64,000 bases of DNA from Agapetus fuscipes (lineage: Eukaryota; Arthropoda; Insecta; Trichoptera; Glossosomatidae). Position 1 is the stretch's first letter. Every line of letters begins with the position of its first letter. The notes under the pieces are model-generated. The model saw only the letters and a program-made list of their open reading frames with translations, was not told the origin of the DNA and made no database searches. This document shows, piece by piece, positions 53,333-63,342 of this stretch. Location: positions 4,921,156 to 4,985,155 of the forward strand of contig OX637361.1 of the NCBI GenBank assembly GCA_951799405.1, given 5' to 3'. The position numbers were made by a program, and so were the translations under genes.

Positions 53333-53565
53333 GAAAATGGTGCTCTATGGAATGGAAGGGTGGACACTTCCATTGTGCCTTGAGAACAGAATCATAACCT
53401 TTGAAATGTGGGTCTACCATCGGTTGCCAATAGAATTCTGGATGGATTGAGTCACAAATGCCGAGGTTCTTTCTTGTATGAATACCAAAGCAAACTACTG
53501 ATGTTCGTTAAAACGCAAAGACTGTTGTATTTTGGCCACATAATCAGAAATGAGAAATAATTAAT
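53333..53565 (+). pseudogene. RTE/BovB-like LINE fragment
   Basis: Broken reading of VLYGMEGWTLPLCLENRIIT, FEMWVYHRLPIEFW, VTNAEVLS and GHIIRNEK-like blocks, the C-terminal region of an RTE/BovB-type ORF. It differs from the LINE at 54226. Confidence 0.75.
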
Positions 53566-53574
53566 CTTATATAT

Positions 53575-53674
53575 CCACAATCAGCATTTGTAAGCGCGAA
53601 CTACACGTGTTTGTTTGTGGGCATGCATCTTAGATCTTTAAATAAAAATATCCTTGCAACTTAGATTATAGATA
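53575..53674 (+). repeat. Family C retroposon, copy 37, 3' part
   Basis: Starts at CCACAATCAGCATTTGTAAG and ends TTAGATTATAGATAG. Confidence 0.8.
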
Positions 53675-53693
53675 GACATATTAATTATTTGTA

Positions 53694-54204
53694 TTCCTTG
53701 ACTTATATATTAGTATGAGGCTGACCACCCATAATGTAAAACATGGTTCCCTTTACCAATGTCATCCCTGTTTCAGGGAAGATCGGCAAATGTTGCAGGG
53801 TTTTTGTCCATTTGAGGCTTGGATTTTAATTTGTTAGTACACATCTAGCATTTGTAAGCGTAAACTTACACGGGTCTGCTTGTGGGAATGCATTTAATAT
53901 TAGTCTTATATCTTATTCCTTGACTTAAAGGTTGGTATAAGGCTGACAACCCATACTGTCAAAAATGGTTCACTTTGCCAATGTCACCCCTGTTTCAGGG
54001 AGGTTCGGCAAGAGTTGCAGGGCCTTTGCTCATTTGAGATTGGGTTTTTATATTGTAGGTCACATGTGGCATGTCTTAGCGCGAAATTTATATGTCTGTT
54101 TGTGGGAATGCGTTTAAAATTAATCTTAAATGATATATTTCTTTGCAGATTAGATTTAGATTTAGATATGTTAACATATCTTTGCAACTTAAATTATAGA
54201 CCAT
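53694..54204 (+). repeat. Family C retroposon, copy 38, split by copy 39
   Basis: 5' and middle parts at 53694-53914; the 3' end at about 54169-54204 (TTAACATATCTTTGCAACTT) lies after an inserted family C copy in the same orientation. Confidence 0.82.
53915..54168 (+). repeat. Family C retroposon, copy 39, inserted in copy 38
   Basis: Full length, of the other subfamily, with a TAGATT tail. Confidence 0.88.
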
Positions 54205-56540
54205 AGTTGCTTATTCGCTCTCAGCGTGTTTTTCCAACAATCAAGTGGAGCTGTGCTGAACACAGACCACTATTTGCTGTGCTCGAGAATAATGATAGGA
54301 GATGTAAAAAGAAGAGCACAAAAGGAATTGGTGAGTATGAAGCGAATAAAAGTTGAAAAAATGAATGATGTAAGGATAAAAGAAAAGTACAAATGTGAGG
54401 TGAATGAAAGACTTAACCACGATGAGTTAAAAAAAACAAAAGAAGAAGGATGTGTTGAAAAAATGTGGTCAAAAATGAAAGAAAATATGATTGAATGTGC
54501 GAAATCTGTTTGTGGTGAAGCGAAGGTCTGTAAAAGAAGAGGTGATGCATGGTGGAATGACGAAGTGAGAGAAGCTATTGAACAGAAGAAGAATGCTTTT
54601 AATAGATGGCTGAATGATAGGAAAAATCAAGCTCTAGAAGAGATATATAAGCAAGCAAAACGAAGAGCCAAAACCGTCGTCTTTGAGAGTAAGATGAAAA
54701 TAGAAAGTAAGGAAAATGAGAGAGCGCAGCAGAATTTCCTCACCAATAAAAAATCATTCTGGAGCTGGGTACGTGATAAAAACGAAAGTCGCGGATCAAC
54801 CACCCCAGGCATTAAAAACGCTGAGGGAATCTTGCTGTGGGACGAAAGTGATGTAAGGAAGAGATGGAATGAATATTTTAAAAATTTATATGGCCAGGGC
54901 GAAAGAGACTATTATGATGTTGAATATAATGACAGCGATGAAGAAATTGTGAAAGAGGATGTGATAATAAGTATAAAAGATCTGAAGAATGGAAAAGCTG
55001 CTGGGAATGATGGTGTGAATGCTGAGATGATCAAATGTGCTGGGGAGTGCATGGTTGAATGGATGTTTGAACTGTGCAAGATGTGTGTGAAAGAGAGTAA
55101 AGTGCCGATGGACTGGAAAAAGGCGGTCATTGTTCCTATCTACAAAGGAAAAGGTGACAAAAAGGACTGCCAAAATTTCAGGCCCATCAGTCTTCTCAGT
55201 ATAGCTGGTAAAGTATTGTGTAAGGTTCTCATAAAAAAAGTGAGACTGTCTACCGGTCATGGGGTTTCTGATATCCAGACTGGCTTTATGCCAGGAAGAG
55301 GGTGTGTAGACCAGATCTTCACTCTCAGACAGATTGTTGAAAAACATCTGGCTGTAGGTCGGAAGGTCTACACGGCTTTTGTGGATCTCGAGAAGGCTTT
55401 TGACTCGGTGGACAGAGGTATGATGTGGAAAGTACTCCTAAAGTACGGTGTGAACGGCAAGCTTCTGAATGGAATACGCGCCATCTATGAAAATAGTTTG
55501 GCGTGTGTAAGAGTGGATGGTAAATGTAGCGAATGGTTTGATGTTTACAAGGGAGTACGACAGGGGTGTGTAATGAGTCCGTGGTTATTTAACATAATCA
55601 TGGACAATTGTATGAAAGAAGCAGAAATTTCTCATTATGGTGTGAAAGTGGGTGAGACGAATGTTGGAGTTCTTCTCTATGCTGACGATGCCGTAGTGTT
55701 GGCTGATACAGCGGAGGAGCTCCAGATGATACTCACCAAAATGAATGATGCTTTTAGTAAGAACGGTTTAAAAGTGAATGCCAGTAAGACGAAAGTATTA
55801 GTGTTTGACAGGACTGAGGAATGCGAGGAAATTGAGATAAGACTGAATGAAACAAGAGTGGAGGTCGTGAAAGAATTTGATTATCTGGGAAGCAAGTTTG
55901 AGTCGAATGGGAAATTGACGAAAGAATTGGAAAAGCGTGCTAGTAGAGGAAGAAGTGTAATGGGAACGATTGGAAGAATTGCAAGAAATAGGAAACTTAC
56001 GAAGAATATGAGATTGGCGGTCCACAATGGTATATTGGTTCCGACATTGATGTATGGAAGTGAGGCGTGGACAGTTAATGAATGTGAGCTGAGTAAAGTA
56101 TGTACGGTTGAAATGGCTTACCTGAGAGCAATGGCTGGAAAAACACTGAATGATAGAGTACGTAATGATTGGGTGATGAACGAGTGTGGTATAAAAGAGA
56201 ATATGAGAATGAAAGTACAAAAAAGTACGATGAGATGGTTCGGACATCTCGAAAGAATGGATGATGAACGACTAACGAAGAAAGTGTACAAAGGAAATGT
56301 CAGAGGAAAGCGCGGAAGGGGAAGGCCGAGGAAAGAATGGTTAGACCAAATAGGTGAGATTGCGAAAGAATGGAACCTGCAGAGTGAAAATAAGAGAAGA
56401 GTATGTATGAAAAAGGTGATGAATATTGAGGAAATGAAAGTGGTTTGTAAGGACAGAAAAAAGTGGAGGCGCATCTGCGGAGGTACCGGCCACCCCTAGT
56501 GGAACGGCGGCAGGATACAGTAACAGTAACAGTAAGCAGA
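54205..56540 (+). mobile_element. 5'-truncated RTE-type LINE in sense orientation in the intron
   Basis: Starts just before the last endonuclease motif and runs through the reverse transcriptase and C-terminal region to a stop at 56497-56499. A GGAACGGCGGCAGGATACAG 3' UTR and an (ACAGTA)n tail follow. It enters directly after family C copy 38. No target duplication is clear. Confidence 0.9.
54226..56499 (+). pseudogene. LINE ORF2-like protein, endonuclease lost, RT frame intact
   Basis: 757 open codons. LNTDHYLL near residues 11-18 is the SDH-type end of an AP endonuclease, so only its last residues remain. The reverse transcriptase spans about 295-545: KAAGNDGVNAEMIK before it, NFRPISLL, QTGFMPGRGCVDQIF, AFVDLEKAFDSVDR, GVRQGCVMSPWLF and YADD at 485-488. 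The C-terminal part carries PTLMYGSEAWT, RWFGHLERMDDERLTKKVY, GRGRPRKEWLDQI and KDRKKWRRIC. These last blocks are shared with at least five decayed fragments in the window. I place it in the RTE-like supergroup; the exact clade is uncertain. The copy cannot move on its own without the endonuclease, but the frame is unbroken, so it is young. Confidence 0.88.
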
Positions 56541-56656
56541 TCGTTTTCATTTCAGATTTTCTGAGTAGGCTCGTAGTTCATGACCCATAATAAATGGAAC
56601 CTAAAACAGCAACTAAACAAAGTTGTAAACTTTCACTAACACTTTTATGGTCGATA

Positions 56657-56771
56657 TTATATAATGAATTGTTTTTGTGGTTTTTCGGGTAAGACCATGG
56701 TCTACATGCAGCTTTTTTTTATCTGTAGACCATGGTCTAATTCGAAAAACCCCAAAAACAATTCATTATAA
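56657..56771. mobile_element. Hairpin MITE
   Basis: Arms of about 48 bp (ATAATGAATTGTTTTTGTGG and AAGACCATGGTCTACA, mirrored) with a 17-base T-rich loop, between two LINE copies. Confidence 0.75.
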
Positions 56772-56814
56772 AACAGAGACTGTTTGAGTTTTTAAGATGC
56801 CATAATCTTTTTTT

Positions 56815-57275
56815 GAAACGAGCGAAATGAGTAAAGTATGTGCGATGGAAATGAAGCATTTGAGAAGCATGACAGGAAAAACTCTGAGGGATAGAGTTAG
56901 GAATGAATGGGTAAAAAAATAATGTAACTTGAAAGAGGATGTGAAAGTTAAGGTACAAAAGAATGTGATGAGATGGTTTGGGCATGTGGAAAGAATGAAT
57001 GATGATAGACTGACAAAGTATGTATACAAAGAAAGTGTGAAAGGAAAAAGAGGGAAGGGACGACCGAGAAAAGTATGGAGTGATCAGATTGTGAGGAGAT
57101 TGTGAAAGAATGGGATATACAAAGTGAGCGTAAAAGAAGAAAATGCATGAAAAAGGTGATGGATATGAATGAATAGAAAGAGGTATGTAAGGATAGGAAA
57201 AAATGGAGGCAGCTCTGCAGAGGCTCTGGCCACCCCTAGCGGAATGGCGACATAGTTACAGTTACAGTAAAGTAT
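56815..57275 (+). pseudogene. RTE-type LINE 3' part
   Basis: Encodes MEMKHLRSMTGKTLRDRVRN, MRWFGHVERMNDDRLTKYVY and GRPRKVW with a stop at AATAATGT and frameshifts. It ends CCACCCCTAGCGGAATGGCG and an AGTTACAGTTACAGTA tail. Confidence 0.88.
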
Positions 57276-57455
57276 ATGATTGAATATAAAGTTTAAACGT
57301 AAAGTTGTATACTTGTGACACTGATACCCAAAACTGCCGTTACTAAGGTAAAATATTTATTTTAATATTTTCTTTAGTGGGGCGGAATGAAACATGCGCA
57401 TATTAAATTTTTAATGTATTTTTTTATTTATCGTTTGTTTCTTCTTTGCCCACAG

Positions 57456-57541
57456 AAATCGCAAGGAGTATCAGTGTCCGCACTGTCCAAAATCTTTCAA
57501 CCAAAGAGTGGCTTACAACATGCATGTGAGGATCCATACAG
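57456..57541 (+). CDS. BTB-C2H2 gene, fourth recognised coding exon (zinc finger 3)
   Basis: CTTCTTTGCCCACAG|A completes the Arg codon left in phase 2, then reads NRKEYQCPHCPKSFNQRVAY and NMHVRIHTG to the donor ACAG|GTACGA (phase 1). C770-X2-C-X12-H-X3-H790 is a canonical C2H2 finger. The closing HTG predicts a following exon starting with an EKP-type linker. I do not find it by 64000, so the gene is incomplete here. Confidence 0.93.
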
Positions 57542-57751
57542 GTACGAATTTTTAATTGTGTTATAAATAAAACGTTGCACACTGTTACATGTTACCCCTT
57601 AGTTTTTCGCCATAAAACTTTATTTTGTTGAGAATCATGACTTTTGTTACTAGAGATTACAAAAAAAATCCTGATTTATTTTGTTTATGTTCATTCAAAA
57701 AAAGTTTTCTTAGAATGTTTACAAAGCAACTTCCTTTTATTATAAAGCATA

Positions 57752-57920
57752 CTGGTTGGTATGAGGCTGACAATTAATACGCCAGACATTGGCTCACTTT
57801 GCACATGTCACATTTGTTTCAAGGAAGGGCGGCAAGAGTTAATTTGAGATTTACGTTTTAATTTTGCAAGCGGAAACTTACACGCGTCTGCGAATATCTT
57901 AGCAAGTAAGATTATAGATA
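57752..57920 (+). repeat. Family C retroposon, copy 40, deleted
   Basis: 5' and 3' parts present; the centre is shortened. Confidence 0.75.
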
Positions 57921-58332
57921 AAAATAAATAAATCGCTTACTCTATAACTGAATATTTTGGTCTTGTGAAAATCTTATGAAAACTATGGAAACGCATGCCT
58001 TAATTTCATTTTTGTTTAAAGACAAATAGATCAGTTATAAATTTCAGATCAAAAATGGTGTCAAACCCAGATTTCCCGTTTAAAAAGAGAAGATTCTACC
58101 AATTAAGCTTTTGACTGGGCTTATAAAAACTTACAGATTATCGTCTGTGGCTTGTTTGTCCGCATTCTTTGTACCGCGAAACGAAATGTTTTTCAACTTC
58201 GAGACCTGAAAAATAAATGCAGCGACAAACTCTGCTCCTTTGTGATACGATAAAGTGCCGCAAGAAGCACACACAATGTTGTTTATCACTGTATTCACAT
58301 ATGGAGCTGTAAGAACATAGGTGATAGGATAG
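57921..58332. other. Unannotated stretch
   Basis: Nothing secure; a weak SINE-like GGTGTCAAACCCAGATTTCC occurs near 58055. Confidence 0.35.
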
Positions 58333-58585
58333 ACCGGCACAGTGTCAAAACGACACATGACATAACGACACATGACAGTACATCACTAAGACAGTATATC
58401 CCATGACAAAATATCGCTATGACAAAATAACACAAGGACAAAACATCACTATGACAAAACAACACAGGGACAAAACATCACTATGACAAAACAACACAGG
58501 GACAAAATGTCACTATGACAAAACAACACAGGGACAAAGCATCACTATGACAAAACAACACAGGGACAAAACATCTATGAATTGC
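58333..58585. repeat. Family F end with 32-bp tandem array
   Basis: Begins CGGCACAGTGTCAAAACGAC, like the family F TIR, then runs into four full and one partial unit of 32 bp (ACAGGGACAAAACATCACTA plus TGACAAAACAAC) at 58431-58577. Confidence 0.8.
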
Positions 58586-58713
58586 CAGCAATTCATAGAT
58601 GGTGCTTTCAAAACAACAAACACACACTGTAGAAGCAAGATGGTAGACATATAAGCCCTCATTGCATACACACTGACATCACAGTTCTCATCAAGATCTT
58701 CATCATCATCATA

Positions 58714-58761
58714 CTTCACGCTGAAGAAGCCTATCGTAGAAATGGGCGAAACGTCCGGAAG
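58714..58761 (+). ncRNA. Hammerhead-like motif with intact consensus cores
   Basis: CUUCACG / CUGAAGA / A / GCCUAU-loop-AUGGGC / GAAA / CGUC / CGGAAG. CUGAAGA fits CUGANGA, GAAA is present, and the cleavage triplet is GUC. Stem II has six pairs; stem I is partial. The downstream GGAAGCTCCAGCTCCCACAG stretch resembles Penelope-like DNA, so I take it as a Penelope remnant. Confidence 0.6.
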
Positions 58762-59277
58762 CTCCAGCTCCCACAGACCACGGCAACAGATCCCGGAAAA
58801 CTTCACTCCAGCATTATTGTACAATTGTATGAAGGGTCGCCCTTTACAAAAATGATCGGTTGAAAGGAATGATTTGATATTAGTTACCTGTAAACAAAGT
58901 TTAACATGCATTTTTTGACAAAGCTTTTTGTATTTTTCCGTATGTGAATCAACCAATGGTAAGAAAAAAATGACCATACAATGCATAGCATTTTAAGTCG
59001 CAGTTTCATTTTTGGCAAATAAATATCACAATCTCGTAAGTGCAAGATTCACGTCTCAAAACTGCAGTAACATCTTTTGCAAATTTACTTTTCGCAAGTC
59101 AAAAGTCTCCCTGTTTATGTGGTCTGTTATCTTGCATGTGGGTCAGAAAGATAATGTGGCCGGTTCGAGTCACATTACTACAGTTTACACGCTACAAGAG
59201 AGAACGCAAATTCTTTTACCCCCAACAGATATGTGCGTAACGGATTAAGAACTTAAGAGCGCTCTATACCCTAAACC
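58762..59277. other. Unannotated stretch
   Basis: No gene recognised. The 157-codon minus frame at 58513-58986 reads through the family F array and the ribozyme-like motif and is not credible. Confidence 0.4.
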
Positions 59278-59350
59278 AGGCCTGTGCAACATACGGCCCG
59301 CGGGCCACAATGTGTCTCGCGTAAGCCTTTCATCCGGCCCGCGACGACAT
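59278..59350 (+). mobile_element. hAT-type terminus
   Basis: CAGGCCTGTGCAACATACGG followed by CCCGCGGGCC matches the CAG...GGCCCGCGGGCC ends common in animal hAT elements. The other end is not found. Confidence 0.5.
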
Positions 59351-59499
59351 CAATAGATATTGCGCAATAAGTTCAATCATCAAAAAAATCATTTATCATT
59401 AGGTACTTAGTAGAAATTTCAAACTCTGAACTGCTCTCCTGAACAATTTAGTTTTTGTCGCTTATGCCCTACTCCTTTTAACCGTCGATATATTCTACA

Positions 59500-59560
59500 T
59501 GCCATATGCGACCCTAACGACAGATAAGAAGTTGCACTGCATGTGCAGCTTAGGATCGTT
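59500..59560 (+). repeat. SINE family B, 3' fragment
   Basis: CATATGCGACCCTAACGACA and GAAGTTGCACTGCATGTGCA correspond to the family's 3' end. Confidence 0.45.
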
Positions 59561-60464
59561 GTGTTATTGTTATCAAACTTTCATAGTTAATCTGACTTGT
59601 ATTGTTGATAATATGAAGATATCGTTCGTCATTACACCGCGTAGTAGTTTTCTAATTGAAAGGTTTACGTATGAGAGAACTCATATAGTTCATATGCGAG
59701 TACATGGCTTATCCGTTCTCGCAGAGGACCGTTTATCTTGTCCATCCACTTATGATATCTGTGGACTAGAAATTATTCAAATATATACATCATAAATCTA
59801 TTTCAACTTACTTAAGAAAATGGTCTTTAGTAAGAAAGAGAACAAAGAACTTTACAGTTGCATTTCCATGTGTACAAAAAAACTCGGGTGAATGTAAAAA
59901 TGTTTCTTTAAAGTTGGCAACATTGTTGCGTGCGTACTTTGTCCGAACCAGTCAAAACATTGTACGCATGCGTCATAAATCTTGTGATCGATACAATTTA
60001 AAGAAAAAGAGCACTATTTTAATACATTATGATATGTGTTGTAATTGGGTGTAAAAACACAAAATGGAGAAAGCAATACAACATTGAATTTGACACGTAA
60101 AACATGTTTCGTATGCCTACAACGCTGCAACGTTTGACAGGACTGAGACAAATGTGGTCTATAGTATGTTGATACGTCACACTCGACTTATGAAGATCCT
60201 GGATTTCGCCTCCTGTCGACAAAACTTAATCCTACACGCTGATTGGCCGGCGTTCGGCAATACACCGGCCGATCCAAATTTAGTTATAAATCTGATGTAT
60301 TTAATTTTAATAAAAAGCGAGTAATTTGTCTCATTAATGGTCGGCCTGTTGGTCCGAAGCGTATTGATTGTCAGCCCGCTGGCCACTGGCCAGGCTACTT
60401 GAAGATCTGTAACATGTCAAATTGCAAAAAAAAGGAAATTAAAAAAGTCAAATAACAGAACCAA
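59561..60464. other. Unannotated stretch of about 900 bp
   Basis: Nothing recognised; short frames only. Confidence 0.35.
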
Positions 60465-60696
60465 GTCTAATCAAATCTAAGTTGCAAAGATATGTTACAT
60501 TGGAGATTCACATTACATACATTCCCACAACCAGACACGTACAAGTTTGCTCTTGCACATGCTTCATGTGAACCTACAACATAAAAACCAAATCTCAAGT
60601 GGACATACACCCTGCAACTCTTGCCGTCCTTCCCTGAAACAGGGGTGACATTGGCAAAGTGAACCATTTTTACAGCATGGGTGGTCAGCCGCATAG
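60465..60696 (-). repeat. Family C retroposon, copy 41
   Basis: Lacks the last 20 bp of the 5' end; low divergence. Confidence 0.88.
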
Positions 60697-60969
60697 TCTT
60701 CCTCAATAATTGAAGAGGGTATGAATGTATCAATGCAGTAAGTTAGTTTCTGCTCCTCTATGTAATTACTCGATGATCTTGTCCCATTCACGGGAAACCG
60801 GTTGATTTTAGCTTTTTGCTGCTCATGTCCACCGGCCACCTCCGCGAGAGTAACGCCCAGTAGATTTAAATGCAGAAAAATATATGATTGCCGTGTACAT
60901 TGTAAACGCTGCGTGACGTGCATAGAAATTCAGAGCATATTTCCCATGAAACGTTGTACCCCTCTTTAA

Positions 60970-61075
60970 TGCATGCAAAAACGCAACTAAACTACACATA
61001 TTATGTGACTTCTAGCCGCGTTATCGACCAAGGGTTTCGCGTGTGTTGAGTGGAACCTATTTATTTTTATGGGCA
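60970..61075 (-). repeat. SINE family B, copy 13, 3' part
   Basis: Reversed 3' end (ACGCAACTAAACTACACAT in plus view) up to CCTATTTATTTTTATGG. Confidence 0.8.
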
Positions 61076-61083
61076 ACGATCAG

Positions 61084-61345
61084 ATACGAATCCCACGGAG
61101 AGTGTCAAAAATGATTTCCCGTTTTGGTGTTTATTTCAAACGCATTAATGAAATATTGGCAAGGTTTACTTAGCCTTTGCAAGATACAAAAATTAGTCCT
61201 TTCGGGAGCTGGAAAATCTTTTCTTCAACTGAAGTGATTGGCGTAAGGCTCCTTATATGTGAAAATGAATGGGTCCCACTCGCCACATGCGACTCTTCGG
61301 GGAGAACGCGACAAAAAGTTACGCTATATGTGTAGCTAAGTAACG
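61084..61345 (+). repeat. SINE family B, copy 14, headless
   Basis: Starts in the B box (GATACGAATCCCACGG) and runs to GTGTAGCTAAGTAACG. It faces copy 13 across an 8-bp gap. Confidence 0.85.
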
Positions 61346-62063
61346 TTTACGTTACGTCACAGAAATTTATTTTTACAGGCAGCTTTTAGCCCATTAAATA
61401 GTATGACATAAGGACGGTTCTCGAAAAATTGCTAACTGAACATGTGAGGGTTAGCCAAAATGTTTGAGCAAACACTAGTACAATTATCGAAACACCTACA
61501 TCTGGAAACACACTCAAAAAAGTAAAAAAAAACACAGGCATACAGTAACAATTAAAAAACACACACAATTATACATTCGTAACAGTACATTGAAGAGATT
61601 AAATTAAAACCGTATCGCATAGGAGGAGGAGTCGATTAGATAATCAAGAACAAGTTTCGACAGGATGAACGGTATTTTTAATTTGTTGATATGTTTCAGA
61701 GAGCCTTACTATGTATCTCTCACAGGGTCCACTTAACCAGAAGACGGCTATTACGTCGCATTAATGCTTAATGAGTTATTGCCGATGAGTTACCACTTAA
61801 CTAACTCTTAGCGTCCACTGTGCATGCAACATTGTGTTGCCAATTTGCAATATTCAATTACTGGGATGTGGAATTTAATTGCACATTATTCGCATCTTGC
61901 ATTCCTTTACTACGATTATAACAACATTGTGTATGCTCACTTGGAAAACATGTATGAAAACTAAATCACTCTCTAGAAGTGCCGTCGTGTATTCTATACA
62001 TTTGAAGTGAGATTCAAGCAACATTTTATACTCAGTACTCAAACTTAACGTCTAAACTAGAAT
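61346..62063. other. Unannotated stretch
   Basis: Nothing recognised except a possible diverged J unit near 61970-62050. Confidence 0.35.
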
Positions 62064-62210
62064 AGTTATTTATGCCACTGCCAAGTAATGATAGTCTTTT
62101 TAACACGAGTGCTAGTTTGTGCCATGAGGCGCAGCCGAATGGCACAATAGAAAGCACGAGTGTTACAAAGACTAATTACGTGCAGTGGCATACAATACTT
62201 TTTCTACGAC
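62064..62210. mobile_element. Hairpin MITE family H, copy 1
   Basis: Arms ATGCCACTGC and AGTCTTTTTAACACGAGTGC are mirrored by GCACGAGTGTTACAAAGACT and GCAGTGGCAT around GTGCCATGAGGCGCAGCCGA. A broken second copy starts at 63046 with the same TAGTTATTTATGCCACTGCC. Confidence 0.75.
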
Positions 62211-62320
62211 CATGAGAGAATTAACTAAATAGTGAATAATAGTCATTATAATGTACTCGTCCATTTGAAGTAATTAAAACCTTACCTTTGTCAAAACGTG
62301 TGATTTATCATTCCCTTCGA

Positions 62321-62551
62321 TTATCTAATCTAACCTAAGTTGTAAAAATAAATTATATTTAGGTTTCATATTGAATTCATGCCCACAAGCCGACACATAT
62401 GTATAAGGTCGCGCTTTTACATCCTGCATATAAGCTTAAACATTCAAACCCAAAACTCAAATAAACATATGCCCTGCAGTTGTATTGGCAGGTGAACCAA
62501 ATTTGTACAGCATAGGTGATCAACCTCATACTCACCTATTAACCAAGTAAC
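62321..62551 (-). repeat. Family C retroposon, copy 42, old
   Basis: Diverged, with the central CCCCTGTTTCAGG block missing. Confidence 0.75.
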
Positions 62552-62756
62552 TTTTTGAGTTTGTTTATTTTTTGCGGTGAAATTTTTTGTATTGTTTTCC
62601 TTTCAAGCCTTTTATTTTCCATTGAAAAAAGGAAAGCTTTATTTGGAGCAATCCGATAAATAAATTCGATAAATTTTAGCACTATTAACAATTTTTATTT
62701 GACTCTTCACATAAAATATACTTATTTATTTTCATCTGAACAGGGCTGAAAGTCTC

Positions 62757-62860
62757 ATCACCACGGTAATTCCTACCTACCGAATATCACTAATATTGTA
62801 TGAAGCCTAATCAGCTGATCGCTTGCGGCCATCTTGGATTGACAGGTCTTCATACCCCCA
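62757..62860. mobile_element. Palindromic MITE family N, copy 2, one arm
   Basis: CACCACGGTAATTCCTACCT then GCCATCTTGGATTGACAGGT, as in 31990-32124; the right arm is lost after CTTCATAC. Confidence 0.7.
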
Positions 62861-63045
62861 TACAAGGTTGACATTTGAAATTAAAAAATGGTTCCAATTC
62901 TGACAATGCGCATGCGCACATGTTCATTTTAACACGGTTACCGGTTGCATAATGTAACATTATGCAACGGGTGTAGAAATGTATGGCATTGTGATTGCGT
63001 TGGCCGTTTTGTAATTAGTAAATTACCAAATGGGAGTAGAAAATA

Positions 63046-63120
63046 GTTATTTATGCCACTGCCTAGTAATGATATGTTGTATACCTAGGAAATTGTGCGT
63101 CAGCATGAGGCCCAGCTGGA
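63046..63120. repeat. Hairpin family H, copy 2, decayed
   Basis: Shares about 35 bp with 62064-62098, then diverges. Confidence 0.55.
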
Positions 63121-63307
63121 TGCTGAAATGTCCGCGTGATGAGCTCAATCATTCAATCTTTCAATCATTATTTATTATTATAGATGAGCTACATTTTGCT
63201 CATTAATAATGCCAACGTCGTTTTAATCGCGGAATTAAAATCTGCGTCATAGTGACGTGCCTAGGTGTGTGTTTTGGAAGTGAGCGGTCAGTGGTGATTA
63301 ATAAAAA

Positions 63308-63342
63308 TAATACACGATTTGTATAGCGCCTTTTCGTGACTA
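63308..63342. repeat. LINE-tail repeat, interrupted
   Basis: ATTTGTATAGCGCCTTTTCG is the LINE tail; it breaks at 63343, where CCCCGTATTCACG starts. Confidence 0.55.

Larger units (their letters stand above)
52298..57455 (+). other. Intron between zinc-finger exons
   Basis: 5158 bp, phase 2, GTGAGT to TTTGCCCACAG. It holds LINE and family C copies in the same orientation as the gene. About 52298-53332 shows only a (TA)n run at 52505-52520 and nothing else recognised. Confidence 0.88.

Noticed and set aside
54886..56474. Several minus-strand frames of 70-150 codons
   Set aside because: Antisense shadows of the LINE reverse transcriptase.
58390..58577. Regularly spaced repeats that could suggest a CRISPR-like array
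   Set aside because: Units are contiguous 32-bp tandem repeats without spacers, in eukaryotic DNA, and belong to repeat family F.
58513..58986. 157-codon minus-strand frame
   Set aside because: Runs through a 32-bp tandem array and a hammerhead-like motif; no domain pattern and composition typical of chance reading.
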